DNA of 64,000 bases from Rhodococcus sp. RD6.2 (GTDB taxonomy: Bacteria; Actinomycetota; Actinomycetes; Mycobacteriales; Mycobacteriaceae), in NCBI RefSeq assembly GCF_001040705.1, contig NZ_CVQP01000008.1, positions 242,209 to 306,208 of the forward strand, written 5' to 3'. The position numbers and the translations under genes were made by a program. Under the pieces are notes generated by a model, which was not told the origin of the DNA, did not search any database, and saw only the letters and a list, made by a program, of their open reading frames with translations. Numbering within the stretch: the first letter of the stretch is position 1; each line of letters starts with the position of its first letter. Below, piece by piece: positions 17,155-26,091 of this stretch.

Positions 17155-19089
17155 TCAGGGCTTCGGCGTGGCCTCCGGTTCGACGACGGTCGGGGCCGCG
17201 GCGTCGTCGTCGGACCGCAGTCCCGCCACCCACCCGGTGATCTGACGAGCCAGATCCTGGGCGGTCAGCCCGACCTCGGCGAGCACCTGGTCCCGCGACG
17301 CGTGGTCGAGGAACCGCTGCGGCACACCGACGTCGCGGGCGGGGGTGTCGACATCCGCCGCGCGCAACGCCCCGGACACCGCCGATCCGATACCGCCGTG
17401 CACACCGCTGTCCTCGACAGTGACGACCATCGAGAAGTTCCGGCCCAGGTCGACGAGGGCGCCCGCCACCGGCAGCACCCAGCGCGGATCGACGACCGCA
17501 GCCGAAATTCCTTGCTGTGCCAGACGTTTCGCCGTCTCCAGCGCAATCCCGGCGAACGACCCGACCGCGACGATCAGCACGTCACCGCTGCGCGCAGCAG
17601 GCATCGCGAGCACGTCGACCCCACCGACCCGTTCGAGAGCCGGGATGTCGTCACCGACGGCCCCCTTCGGGAACCGCACCGCCGTCGGGCCGTCGGAGAT
17701 CGCGAGGGCCTCCCCCAGCTCCTCACGCAGGGTTGCCGCGTCCCGCGGAGCCGCGACCCGCATCCCCGGCACGATACCGAGCAACGAGAAGTCCCACATG
17801 CCGTTGTGGCTGGCGCCGTCGGGCCCGGTGACGCCTGCCCGGTCGAGCACCAGGGTCACCGGCTGCCTCAACAGAGCGGCGTCCATCAGCAGCTGGTCGA
17901 AGGCGCGATTGAGGAACGTCGAGTACACCGCGACAACCGGGTGGAGCCCACCGAGCGCCAGACCCGCCGCCGACGTGACGGCGTGCTGCTCGGCGATCCC
18001 GACATCGAACATGCGGTCGGGGAAACGGTCCCCGAACGCCGCGAGACCGGTCGGCCCCGGCATCGCCGCCGTGATCGCGACGATGTCCTTCCGCTCGGTC
18101 GCCCTGTCGATCAGCTCCTGCGAGAACACCGACGTCCAGTCGGCGACCGGGCTGCTCGTCGACCGGCCCGTCCGCGGATCGATCACGCCCGTCGCGTGCA
18201 TCTGGTCCGCGACGTGGTTCTCGGCGGGCGCGTAGCCCATGCCCTTCCGGGTCACGGCATGCACGATGACCGGTCCGCCGAACGACTTCGCGCGACGCAG
18301 CGCCGACTCCATCGCTGCCTGGTCGTGCCCGTCCACGGGCCCCAGGTACTTGATCCCGAGGTCGGTGAACATCACCTGCGGGCTCACCATGTCCTTGATG
18401 CCGGCCTTCATGCCGTGCAGCAGCTGGTACGCCGCCCGCCCCACCCACGGCATCTTCTTGACCATGCGACGGCTGTTGTCGAGCACCCGCTCGTAGCCCG
18501 GTTGCAGACGCAGTGCGGCGAGGTGGTCGGCGAGGCCGCCGATCGTCGGCGCGTAGGAGCGCCCGTTGTCGTTGACCACGATGACAACGGATCGGTCGCG
18601 TCCCGCCGCGATGTTGTTGAGCGCCTCCCAGCACATGCCGCCGGTCAGCGCGCCGTCACCGACGACCGCGACGACGTGCCGGTTCTGGCCGGTCAGCTCG
18701 AACGACTTCGCGAGCCCGTCCGCGTAGGACAGTGCCGCCGACGCGTGCGAGGACTCCACCCAGTCGTGCTCGGACTCGGCACGACACGGGTACCCGGACA
18801 GCCCGCCCTGCTTGCGGAGGGTGTCGAAGCGGTCCTTGCGGCCGGTCACGATCTTGTGGACGTACGCCTGGTGTCCGGTGTCGAAGAGCACCGGGTCGTG
18901 CGGGGACTCGAACACCCGGTGCACGGCGAGCGTCAACTCGACGACACCGAGGTTGGGGCCGAGGTGCCCGCCGGTCGCGGACACCTTCTCCACCAGGAAC
19001 TCGCGGATCTCGGAGGCGAGTTCGCGCATCTCGGCGAGGGTCAGGCCGTCGAGGTCACCGGGCGACTGAACTCGAGAAAGAACACCCAA
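17155..19089 (-). CDS. dxs: 1-deoxy-D-xylulose-5-phosphate synthase
   Basis: First enzyme of the MEP isoprenoid pathway; it condenses pyruvate and glyceraldehyde-3-phosphate using thiamine diphosphate. About 644 aa, normal length. Visible motifs are [16 protein letters not shown] (substrate His), [18 protein letters not shown] (TPP/Mg binding GDG...N), YLGPVDGHD and the transketolase-like [19 protein letters not shown] chose TTG 19089 ([21 protein letters not shown]) because GGAG sits 8 nt upstream and family members begin there; an ATG at 19125 is an alternative. In M. tuberculosis dxs1 is next to rnd; here a roughly 10.7-kb segment separates them. Confidence 0.95.
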   Translation of the reverse strand: MGVLSRVQSPGDLDGLTLAEMRELASEIREFLVEKVSATGGHLGPNLGVVELTLAVHRVFESPHDPVLFDTGHQAYVHKIVTGRKDRFDTLRKQGGLSGYPCRAESEHDWVESSHASAALSYADGLAKSFELTGQNRHVVAVVGDGALTGGMCWEALNNIAAGRDRSVVIVVNDNGRSYAPTIGGLADHLAALRLQPGYERVLDNSRRMVKKMPWVGRAAYQLLHGMKAGIKDMVSPQVMFTDLGIKYLGPVDGHDQAAMESALRRAKSFGGPVIVHAVTRKGMGYAPAENHVADQMHATGVIDPRTGRSTSSPVADWTSVFSQELIDRATERKDIVAITAAMPGPTGLAAFGDRFPDRMFDVGIAEQHAVTSAAGLALGGLHPVVAVYSTFLNRAFDQLLMDAALLRQPVTLVLDRAGVTGPDGASHNGMWDFSLLGIVPGMRVAAPRDAATLREELGEALAISDGPTAVRFPKGAVGDDIPALERVGGVDVLAMPAARSGDVLIVAVGSFAGIALETAKRLAQQGISAAVVDPRWVLPVAGALVDLGRNFSMVVTVEDSGVHGGIGSAVSGALRAADVDTPARDVGVPQRFLDHASRDQVLAEVGLTAQDLARQITGWVAGLRSDDDAAAPTVVEPEATPKP

Positions 19090-19295
19090 CGAGATCGCTC
19101 CCTCCACAGGACTGCACCACAACACTCCGACCGCGGATCGGCCGATCCCGATCAGTCTACGGAGGCTGCGGGGCGATCAACGCCAGGCGTACCGCCTCGA
19201 CCCGCCGCCGATGCGCGCTGCCTGCTCCATTATGACCACCCCGGTGAGTCACATCACAGGTCGCGCCGCGCCTCCCGGGATGCAAACCTGGTCGC

Positions 19296-21149
19296 ATGCG
19301 CACCGTGGTGGACACGATCATCGGCGAAGTGTTCGAGCGTTGCCGCGGCAACCGTGACGGTGCGCTCGCGGATTACATTCCCGAACTCGCCCAGGTGTCG
19401 CCCGACACCTTCTCGCTCTGCGTGGCCACCGCCGACGGGCATGTCTACGAGGTCGGTTCGTCCGACGTCGAGTTCACCATCCAATCGATCTCGAAGCCAC
19501 TGACGTACGGACTCGCCCTGGCCGATCGCGGGCCCGACCTCGTCGCCACCAAGGTCGACGTCGAACCGTCCGGCGAGCCCTTCAACGAGATCAGCCTCGA
19601 TCCGGTGACGGAGCGACCCCGCAACCCGATGATCAATGCGGGCGCGATCACCGCCGCATCGCTGATCGCGGGCGCCGACCCGGCCGAGCGGTTCGAGCGG
19701 ATCCGCAGCTGTTATTCCGCCTATGCCGGGCGGGAGCTGACCGTCGACGAGGAGGTGTACGCCTCGGAGGCCCGTACCGGGCACCGCAACCGGGCGATCG
19801 GTCACATGTTGCGTTCGTTCGGCATCATCACGGACGACCCGGAGGACGCCGTCGACCTGTACTTCCGCCAGTGCTCGGTCAATGTCACCTCCCGGGATCT
19901 GGCACTGATGGCCGCGACACTCGCCAACAACGGAACCCACCCGCTGACCGGCGAGTGCGCGCTCGCCCCGGAGCACGTCGAGCGGGTGTTGTCGGTGATG
20001 ACGTCCTGCGGCATGTACGACGCGGCGGGCGACTGGATCGCGCGGGTCGGCCTGCCGGCCAAGAGTGGCGTCGGGGGCGGCGTACTCGCGGTACTGCCCG
20101 GCCAGATCGGCATCGCGGTGCACTCCCCCCGCCTCGACGCCCACGGCAACAGCGTCCGCGGCGTGCAGGCGTGCCGGGAACTGTCGACGACCCTCGAACT
20201 GCACTTCCTGCACGTCACCCGCGCGGCGCGTTCGGCGATCCGGTCCAGCTACACCGTCACCGAGGCGCCGTCGAGGCAGCGCCGAACCGACGCCGAACGC
20301 GCGACGCTCACGCGCCTCGGTGACCGTGCCCGCGTCTACGAACTGCACGGCGACCTGCTGTTCGCGGGAGCCGAGTCCGCGGTCCGCGCCGTCGGCGAGC
20401 GCGCCGCCGGGCTCGAGGCCGTCGTCGTCGATCTGCGCCGGGTCGACGAGGTCGGCGACGTCGCGCGGCGGATGTTCACCGAGATGCGCGAGGACCTCGA
20501 CGGTTCGGGGTGCCCCTGCGCGTTCGTCGACCCCGACGGGCATCTGGGCAACACCGCGTCGAGCGTCGACCCGTCGGGGCGCGGACGCGTGTTCGTCGAC
20601 CTCGACAGCGCACTGGAATGGGCGGAAACGGTGGTCCTGGACCGGCACTGCGCGACCGGCCGGATCCCGGCGTCCATCGAACTCGGCGACCATCCCCTGC
20701 TCGCACACCTCACCGCCGACCAGTTCGCACAGGTGGCGGCCCAACTCGATTTCCGCGAGGTGCCCGGCGGGCACACCGTCGTCCGGCGGGGGGAGGATGC
20801 GATCGGCATCGCCCTGATCCTGTCCGGCCGGGTCAGCACCACCGTCACGGGACCGGACGGTTCCATCCACCGGATCACCACCCTCGCACCCGGTATGACC
20901 TTCGGCGAGATGCCGACCCTGATCGGGGGAACCTTCCTCGGGGACATCCGAGCCGACACACCGGCCCGCTTCGCGATCCTCTCGCCCGAACACTTCGCGA
21001 CTCTCAGCCACGCTGCCCCCGGAGTGAAGGTCGCACTCCTCAACCGACTCCTCACCAGCGCATACGCCCAGCTCGACACGGCGATTCGCGGATTCGGCGT
21101 CCACGGACCGGTCGTTCCCGGTCTCCCGTCGCCGGTGAAGGTCCGATAA
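19296..21149 (+). CDS. glsA: Glutaminase fused to STAS and cyclic-nucleotide-binding domains
   Basis: Three-domain protein of 617 aa. Residues about 1-310 are a serine-dependent glutaminase that hydrolyses Gln to Glu and ammonia. The catalytic Ser-x-x-Lys is in FTIQSISKPLTYGLALAD, with RPRNPMINAGAI, GHRNRAIGHMLRSFG and LPAKSGVGGGVLAVLPGQIGIA as further signatures. Residues about 340-455 are a STAS domain (VYELHGDLLFAGAESAV, VVVDLRRVDEVGDVARRM). Residues about 465-605 are a CRP-like cNMP-binding domain (VRRGEDAIGIALILSGRVSTTV, FGEMPTLIGG). This fusion is known in some actinobacteria and suggests control of glutamine breakdown by a nucleotide ligand. It is divergent from dxs (about 200 bp gap) and just upstream of an ABC exporter. 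Confidence 0.92.
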   Translation: MRTVVDTIIGEVFERCRGNRDGALADYIPELAQVSPDTFSLCVATADGHVYEVGSSDVEFTIQSISKPLTYGLALADRGPDLVATKVDVEPSGEPFNEISLDPVTERPRNPMINAGAITAASLIAGADPAERFERIRSCYSAYAGRELTVDEEVYASEARTGHRNRAIGHMLRSFGIITDDPEDAVDLYFRQCSVNVTSRDLALMAATLANNGTHPLTGECALAPEHVERVLSVMTSCGMYDAAGDWIARVGLPAKSGVGGGVLAVLPGQIGIAVHSPRLDAHGNSVRGVQACRELSTTLELHFLHVTRAARSAIRSSYTVTEAPSRQRRTDAERATLTRLGDRARVYELHGDLLFAGAESAVRAVGERAAGLEAVVVDLRRVDEVGDVARRMFTEMREDLDGSGCPCAFVDPDGHLGNTASSVDPSGRGRVFVDLDSALEWAETVVLDRHCATGRIPASIELGDHPLLAHLTADQFAQVAAQLDFREVPGGHTVVRRGEDAIGIALILSGRVSTTVTGPDGSIHRITTLAPGMTFGEMPTLIGGTFLGDIRADTPARFAILSPEHFATLSHAAPGVKVALLNRLLTSAYAQLDTAIRGFGVHGPVVPGLPSPVKVR

Positions 21150-21191
21150 ATTCCATTGCCCGATCCGCCCGAATCGGACAGGCTGGTCGTC

Positions 21192-22157
21192 ATGCCAACG
21201 GACCTCGCGATCGACACCCAGGGACTCGTCAAACGCTTCGGCAAGACCGTCGCGGTCGACGGCGTCGACCTCGCCGTTCCACGCGGCGGCGTCTACGGCG
21301 TTCTCGGCCCCAACGGTGCGGGCAAGACCACGACGATCCGGATGCTCGCCACGCTCCTCGACATCGACGGCGGGTCGGCCCGGGTCCTGGGCCACGACGT
21401 GGTCCGAGAATCCGACACCGTGCGGAGCAAGGTCGCGCTGACCGGTCAGTTCGCCTCGCTCGACGAGGACCTCACCGGCACCGAGAACCTCGTGCTGCTC
21501 TCGCGCCTGTACGGCTTCTCCCGCGGAGCAGCGCGCTCGCGGTCCGAGCAACTGCTGACCGCGTTCGACCTGACGGACGCCGCGGACCGGCAGGTGAAGA
21601 ACTTCTCCGGTGGCATGCGACGACGCCTCGACATCGCCGCGTCGATCATCGTCACACCGGAGCTGATCTTCCTCGACGAGCCCACGACCGGCCTCGACCC
21701 GCGCAGCCGCAACCAGGTGTGGGAGATCGTGCGCGCACTCGTCGCGGGTGGCACGACCGTGCTGCTCACGACGCAGTACCTCGACGAGGCCGATCAGCTC
21801 GCCGACCGTGTCGCTGTGATCGATCACGGTCGCGTCATCGCCGAGGGCACGACCGGCGAATTGAAGGCGTCGGTCGGATCGGGCGCACTGCACGTCCGTG
21901 TCGCCGATCCGGCACGACGCGAGGACGCCAGGGTCCTGCTCACCACCGTGCTGGGAGTCGAGGTCACGGCCGAAACCGATCCCGCGGCGCTGACTGCGCG
22001 CATCGACGACAGCGAGCGTGTCGCCCGGGCGCTTCCCGCACTGAACGAGGCCGGTATCGCGGTCACCACCTTCGCACTCGGTCAGCCGAGTCTCGACGAG
22101 GTCTTCCTCGCCCTGACCGGCAGGCCCGCCGACGATCTCGAGGAGACCACCGCATGA
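21192..22157 (+). CDS. ABC exporter ATP-binding protein, DrrA family
   Basis: ATPase of 321 aa of the daunorubicin-resistance type. Walker A is [20 protein letters not shown] (about residues 36-55), the signature is [18 protein letters not shown], Walker B is [21 protein letters not shown], and the switch His lies in the following [17 protein letters not shown] region. The DrrA-type C-terminal extension ([21 protein letters not shown]) is present. ATG 21192 has a CAGGCT hexamer 7 nt upstream and no ribosome binding site, so it may be leaderless. Its stop overlaps the permease start by 4 bp. M. tuberculosis carries ABC exporter genes (Rv2686c-Rv2688c) at the matching chromosomal position. Confidence 0.93.
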   Translation: MPTDLAIDTQGLVKRFGKTVAVDGVDLAVPRGGVYGVLGPNGAGKTTTIRMLATLLDIDGGSARVLGHDVVRESDTVRSKVALTGQFASLDEDLTGTENLVLLSRLYGFSRGAARSRSEQLLTAFDLTDAADRQVKNFSGGMRRRLDIAASIIVTPELIFLDEPTTGLDPRSRNQVWEIVRALVAGGTTVLLTTQYLDEADQLADRVAVIDHGRVIAEGTTGELKASVGSGALHVRVADPARREDARVLLTTVLGVEVTAETDPAALTARIDDSERVARALPALNEAGIAVTTFALGQPSLDEVFLALTGRPADDLEETTA

Positions 22158-22996
22158 CCACGACCACCACCGTCTCCGCCACCTCGCCCGCCGCTGCCGT
22201 CGGCGCTGCACTCAGCCTCGACGGCCCGCGGCCGAAGCGGCCGAACGCGGTCGTGTCGTCGCTGTCCTTCGGTTGGCGGGCGCTGCTCAAGATCAAGCAC
22301 GTCCCCGAGCAGCTCTTCGACGTGACCATGTTCCCGATCATGTTCACCCTCATGTTCACGTACCTGTTCGGCGGCGCACTCGCGGGCTCGACCGAGGCGT
22401 ACGTGCAGTGGCTGATCCCCGGCATCCTCGTGCAGACGGTCGTGATGATCACGATGTACACGGGTTTGACGCTCAACAAGGACATCGAGAAGGGCGTCTT
22501 CGACCGGTTCCGCTCGCTGCCGATCTGGCGGCCCGCTCCGCTCGTCGGGGCACTGCTCGGCGACCTCGTCCGCTACACGATCGCGTCGGTGATCGTGATG
22601 GTGCTCGGTCTGATCCTCGGATTCCGGCCCGCGGGCGGATTCGTCGGCGTCGTCGCATCGATCGCCCTGCTGCTGTTCTTCTCGTTCGCGATGTCGTGGA
22701 TCTGGACGATGTTCGCGATGCTGATGCGTACGGAGCAGGCCGTGATGGGCGTGTCGATGTTCATCCTGTTTCCCCTCACGTTCGCCAGCAACATCTTCGT
22801 CGACCCGGCCACGATGCCGGGGTGGTTGCAGGCGTTCGTGGACGTGAATCCGATCAGCCAGCTGGTCACCTGCATGCGCGACCTGATGAGCGGCACCATG
22901 CCCACCGGCAGCCTCGGGATCGTGTTCGCGTGGTGTGCCGGGTTCATCGTGATCTTCGGACCGATCACGATGCGGCTGTACAACCGCAAGTCCTGA
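22154..22996 (+). CDS. ABC-2 type exporter permease, DrrB family
   Basis: Integral membrane protein of 280 aa. After a 45-residue cytoplasmic leader that begins with a Thr run, six hydrophobic segments follow: [86 protein letters not shown] and a last one near [15 protein letters not shown]. The ABC-2 motif [18 protein letters not shown] is typical of DrrB. It overlaps the ATPase gene by 4 bp (ATGA) and ends at a perfect terminator, so the two genes form a closed exporter operon. The substrate is unknown; a hydrophobic drug or lipid is likely. Confidence 0.92.
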   Translation: MTTTTTVSATSPAAAVGAALSLDGPRPKRPNAVVSSLSFGWRALLKIKHVPEQLFDVTMFPIMFTLMFTYLFGGALAGSTEAYVQWLIPGILVQTVVMITMYTGLTLNKDIEKGVFDRFRSLPIWRPAPLVGALLGDLVRYTIASVIVMVLGLILGFRPAGGFVGVVASIALLLFFSFAMSWIWTMFAMLMRTEQAVMGVSMFILFPLTFASNIFVDPATMPGWLQAFVDVNPISQLVTCMRDLMSGTMPTGSLGIVFAWCAGFIVIFGPITMRLYNRKS

Positions 22997-23000
22997 ATGC

Positions 23001-23045
23001 CACGTGAAAGGCCCGGTCCCGCCATGGGACCGGGCCTTTCACGTG
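23001..23045. terminator. Perfect terminator after the ABC exporter
   Basis: Two 20-bp arms, CACGTGAAAGGCCCGGTCCC (23001-23020) and its exact complement (23026-23045), around a 5-nt loop. It lies between the convergent permease and MFS exporter genes, and its AAAG and CTTT runs suit both directions. Confidence 0.9.
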
Positions 23046-23061
23046 ACCGAGAGACCGACAG

Positions 23062-24645
23062 CTAGACCTTCGCGTACTCCTCGTCCGCGGCAGAGGGCTT
23101 GAGGTCGATCGTCGTGCGCAGCGGCTTGTTCGGCAGCAGCGCGACCGCGATTACGGTGATCACGGAGACGGCCGCCGCGATCAGGAAGATCCGGCCGGTC
23201 GCATCGCCGTACGACATCCGGATGATCTCGGCCACCGGCTCGGGAAGGGCGTCGAGATTCAGGTTTCCGCCGCCGCCGGGCGTGTGGGAGTCGATGCCCA
23301 GTTTCGCGAAACCGGTCGCGGTCAGGTCGGTGACGCGGGTCGCCAACACCGACCCGAGCACCGACACGCCGATCGCGCCACCGAACGTACGGAAGAATGC
23401 GACCACACTCGACGCCGCGCCGATGTCGTGGACGCTCACCGTGTTCTGCACGACGAGCACGACGTTCTGCATGAGCATGCCCGTGCCGAGACCCAGGAGC
23501 GCGATCATGAGACCGATCAGCGGAATCGCCGTCTCGTGGTCGACGGTCGAGAGCAGCGCGAAGCCGGTGACCTGCAGGGCCGCGCCCACCACCACGAACG
23601 CCTTCCACTTGCCGAACTTGGTGATCAGCTGACCCGACCCGACCGAGCCGGCGAACATCCCGAGCACCATGGGGATCGTGAGGAGTCCGGCCTCCGTCGG
23701 CGAGAATCCGCGTGCGGTCTGGAAGTACTGGGTCAGGAACGTGGTCGCTCCGAAGAGTCCGATGCCGACCGCGATCGAGGCGACGATGGCGAGGGCCGTC
23801 GTCCGCTCGGTGACGATCTTGAGCGGAATGATCGGCGACGTCGCCTTGCTCTCGACGACGACGGTCGCGATCAGCAGCAGCAGGCCGCCACCGACCATGA
23901 GTGCGGACTGGGTCGAGATCCAGTCGTAGTAGTCGGCCTTGCCCGCGAACGACACCCACACGAGAAGCACGGACACACCTGCGGTGAGCAGGGTGGCGCC
24001 GAGCCAGTCGATCTTGACCCCGTCGACCCGAGTGGTCTCGATGTGCAGGGTCTTCTGCAGCAGGACCAACGCGACCACGGCGAGCGGAACACACACGAAG
24101 AAGCACCAACGCCAGCCGAGGCCGTCGGCGATCACGCCACCGAGCACGGGTCCGCCTGCCATCGACACGGCCATGACGGCGCCCATGTAGCCGGAGTACC
24201 GGCCACGGTCGCGCGGCGGAATGATGGTGCCGATGATCGCGACGACGAGCGCGGTGAGACCTCCCATACCGACGCCCTGGACGACGCGCGCCCCGAGCAG
24301 AACAGGCACGGAGTGGGACAGCCCGGCGATCACGGAGCCGACCACGAAGATCACGATCGCGGACTGGACCAGGACCTTCTTGTTGTAGAGGTCGGAGAGT
24401 TTGCCCCAGATCGGCGTCGACGCCGCGGTTGCCAGGAGTGCAGCGGTGATCACCCAGGCGTACTGGGTCTGCGACCCGTTCAGGTCCCCGATGATCGTGG
24501 GAAGCGCCGTGGAGACGATGGTCGAGCTGATCAGCGCGGTGAACAGTGCGGCGAGCAGTCCGGCAAGGACCTCGAGGATCTGCCGGTGGTTCATCAACTC
24601 CTCCGGCTCGACGTCACCGTCGATGCGCGTGTCTGTCGTGGTCAT
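23062..24645 (-). CDS. MFS multidrug exporter, DHA2 (14-helix) family
   Basis: Drug:proton antiporter of 527 aa in the EmrB/QacA group. It shows motif A between helices 2 and 3 (GKLSDLYNKKVLVQSAI), motif C-like VMAVSMAGGPVLGGVIADGLGWRWCFFVCVPL, and 14 predicted hydrophobic helices. The start is ATG 24645 (MTTTDTRIDGDVEPEEL) with AGGGGG upstream; the longer frame to 24735 lacks support. A very AT-rich region upstream probably holds its promoter and operator. No dedicated regulator gene is adjacent. The compounds exported cannot be read from sequence. Confidence 0.92.
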   Translation of the reverse strand: MTTTDTRIDGDVEPEELMNHRQILEVLAGLLAALFTALISSTIVSTALPTIIGDLNGSQTQYAWVITAALLATAASTPIWGKLSDLYNKKVLVQSAIVIFVVGSVIAGLSHSVPVLLGARVVQGVGMGGLTALVVAIIGTIIPPRDRGRYSGYMGAVMAVSMAGGPVLGGVIADGLGWRWCFFVCVPLAVVALVLLQKTLHIETTRVDGVKIDWLGATLLTAGVSVLLVWVSFAGKADYYDWISTQSALMVGGGLLLLIATVVVESKATSPIIPLKIVTERTTALAIVASIAVGIGLFGATTFLTQYFQTARGFSPTEAGLLTIPMVLGMFAGSVGSGQLITKFGKWKAFVVVGAALQVTGFALLSTVDHETAIPLIGLMIALLGLGTGMLMQNVVLVVQNTVSVHDIGAASSVVAFFRTFGGAIGVSVLGSVLATRVTDLTATGFAKLGIDSHTPGGGGNLNLDALPEPVAEIIRMSYGDATGRIFLIAAAVSVITVIAVALLPNKPLRTTIDLKPSAADEEYAKV

Positions 24646-24702
24646 GCGACACCCCCTTCGTTCTGTGAGATGGCATCGGAGACGGGTGCCCGCTCCGGAA
24701 GG

Positions 24703-24770
24703 TAAAGACCCCTTTAATATGCTTGCGTTATACAACTATATATTTAATTGCAGACCGCAAACAAGTCGTG
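24703..24770 (-). promoter_or_regulatory. AT-rich promoter/operator region of the MFS exporter
   Basis: A short AT-rich island in otherwise GC-rich DNA. It contains TAAAG-ACCC-CTTTA (24703-24716, perfect inverted repeat) and a run of TATA-type sequence (TTATACAACTATATATTTAA, about 24728-24750). It lies 60-125 bp before the exporter start codon, so it is the likely promoter and repressor site. Confidence 0.45.
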
Positions 24771-24822
24771 CCCGGTGTGACCCGCGACGCACTCGGCGAA
24801 TCGGTGCGCCTCCGGGGTGGGT

Positions 24823-26091
24823 TCAGCGCGTCAGTCGCGCGAAGCACTCCATGTGGTGGGTGAGAGGAAAGGCATCGAACGCGCGGACATCCTCCAGGTG
24901 GAAGCCCTGCTCCAGATACAGACCGATGTCACGACCGAAGGCCGCCGGATCACACCCGACATGAATCACCGTCCGCGGACCCGCCGCGGCGACGGCCGCC
25001 ACCACTGCGCGTCCCGCACCCGCACGCGGCGGATCGAGGACGACGGTCCCGACAGCACCCGACAGCAACGTCGACGCACTCTCCACCCGGGCCACCTCGA
25101 GGCGGACCTGCGGCAGGTCCACGAGCGACCTCCTGCCGTCCTCGACGGCGCCGCGGCTCGACTCGACGGACAGGACCGTCCCGCCCTCCCCCACCTGCAC
25201 TGCGAGCGCGGCAGCGAAGACACCGACACCGCCGTACAGGTCCCACGCGACATCGCCGGCACCCAGTTCCGCCCACTCGGAGACGACCTCGGTGTAGCGG
25301 TCGGCTGCCCCTTGATGGGCCTGCCAGAATCCCGTGGCCGACAATTCCCACTCACGGCCCGCGACACGCTGCGTGACCCTGCCACTCCCGATCACCGGGC
25401 GCTCACGTCGTCGCCGCGACGACGCCGCGCGTCGTGCAGTCGCCCCACGCCGACCGGGGCTGCGCCGACCCGTCCGGCTCACCTCTGCCGGTTCGATTTC
25501 GACGACGTGTCGCAGGCCGTCCGAGTCGACGGCGACCAGGAGTTCCGCCCCGGGGCGCCACGATCGTTCGGCGAGACCGTCGTACATCCCCGATACCGGC
25601 TGCGGACACCCGAGCGACGTGACGACCTCGCTGCTCCGATACCCGTGAAAACCGGCTCGTCCCTCGGAGTCGACGGCGAGCCGCAGACGGGTACGCCACC
25701 CGGATCCGTCACCGGTGCCGGGAAGATCCTCGACCTCCACCTCACGATCGACGCCCGCCAACCGGTGCAGTTGCTCCGCAACCACCGACGCCTTGATCGC
25801 CCGCTGTGCGGACAGGGTGGCGTGCGACAGGTCGCAGCAGCCCGCGCCCCCGGGACCGGAGATCGGGCACAGGGGATCGACGCGGTCCGGCGACGACTCC
25901 ACCACCTCGACCGTGTCTGCGCGGCAGAACGACCCGCCGCGGTCCTCGGTGACCCGGGCCCGCACCAACTCCCCCGGTAGCCCGTGCCGAACGAACACCA
26001 CGCGACCTTCGTGGCGCGCGACGAAGAAACCGCCGTGCCCCGGATTGCCCAGTCGCAGTTCCAGTTCCGCGCCGACCCAGCTCTCGCTCAT
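24823..26091 (-). CDS. TrmA/RumA-like class I RNA (uracil-5-) methyltransferase
   Basis: SAM-dependent RNA methyltransferase of 422 aa. It begins with a TRAM-like domain (WVGAELELRLGNPGHGGFFVARHEGRVVFVRHGLPGELVRARV). A Cys-containing LCPISGPGGAGCCDLSHAT follows, the position of the iron-sulfur cluster in RumA/TrmA relatives, then the SAM motif VAWDLYGGVGVFAAALA. The catalytic region is VLDPPRAGAGR with the nucleophile in HVGCDPAAFGRDIG. An Arg-rich insert ([27 protein letters not shown]) lies in the middle. Its ATG overlaps the APC permease stop by 4 bp. M. tuberculosis has the same pair (Rv2689c-Rv2690c), so the link between membrane permease and RNA methylation genes is conserved but unexplained. 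Confidence 0.9.
   Translation of the reverse strand: MSESWVGAELELRLGNPGHGGFFVARHEGRVVFVRHGLPGELVRARVTEDRGGSFCRADTVEVVESSPDRVDPLCPISGPGGAGCCDLSHATLSAQRAIKASVVAEQLHRLAGVDREVEVEDLPGTGDGSGWRTRLRLAVDSEGRAGFHGYRSSEVVTSLGCPQPVSGMYDGLAERSWRPGAELLVAVDSDGLRHVVEIEPAEVSRTGRRSPGRRGATARRAASSRRRRERPVIGSGRVTQRVAGREWELSATGFWQAHQGAADRYTEVVSEWAELGAGDVAWDLYGGVGVFAAALAVQVGEGGTVLSVESSRGAVEDGRRSLVDLPQVRLEVARVESASTLLSGAVGTVVLDPPRAGAGRAVVAAVAAAGPRTVIHVGCDPAAFGRDIGLYLEQGFHLEDVRAFDAFPLTHHMECFARLTR

Noticed and set aside
19254-22211. 985-aa open frame on the minus strand opposite glsA and the ABC ATPase
   Set aside because: It is antisense to well-recognised genes and Arg/Gly/Asp-rich with no motifs: a shadow frame produced by high G+C.
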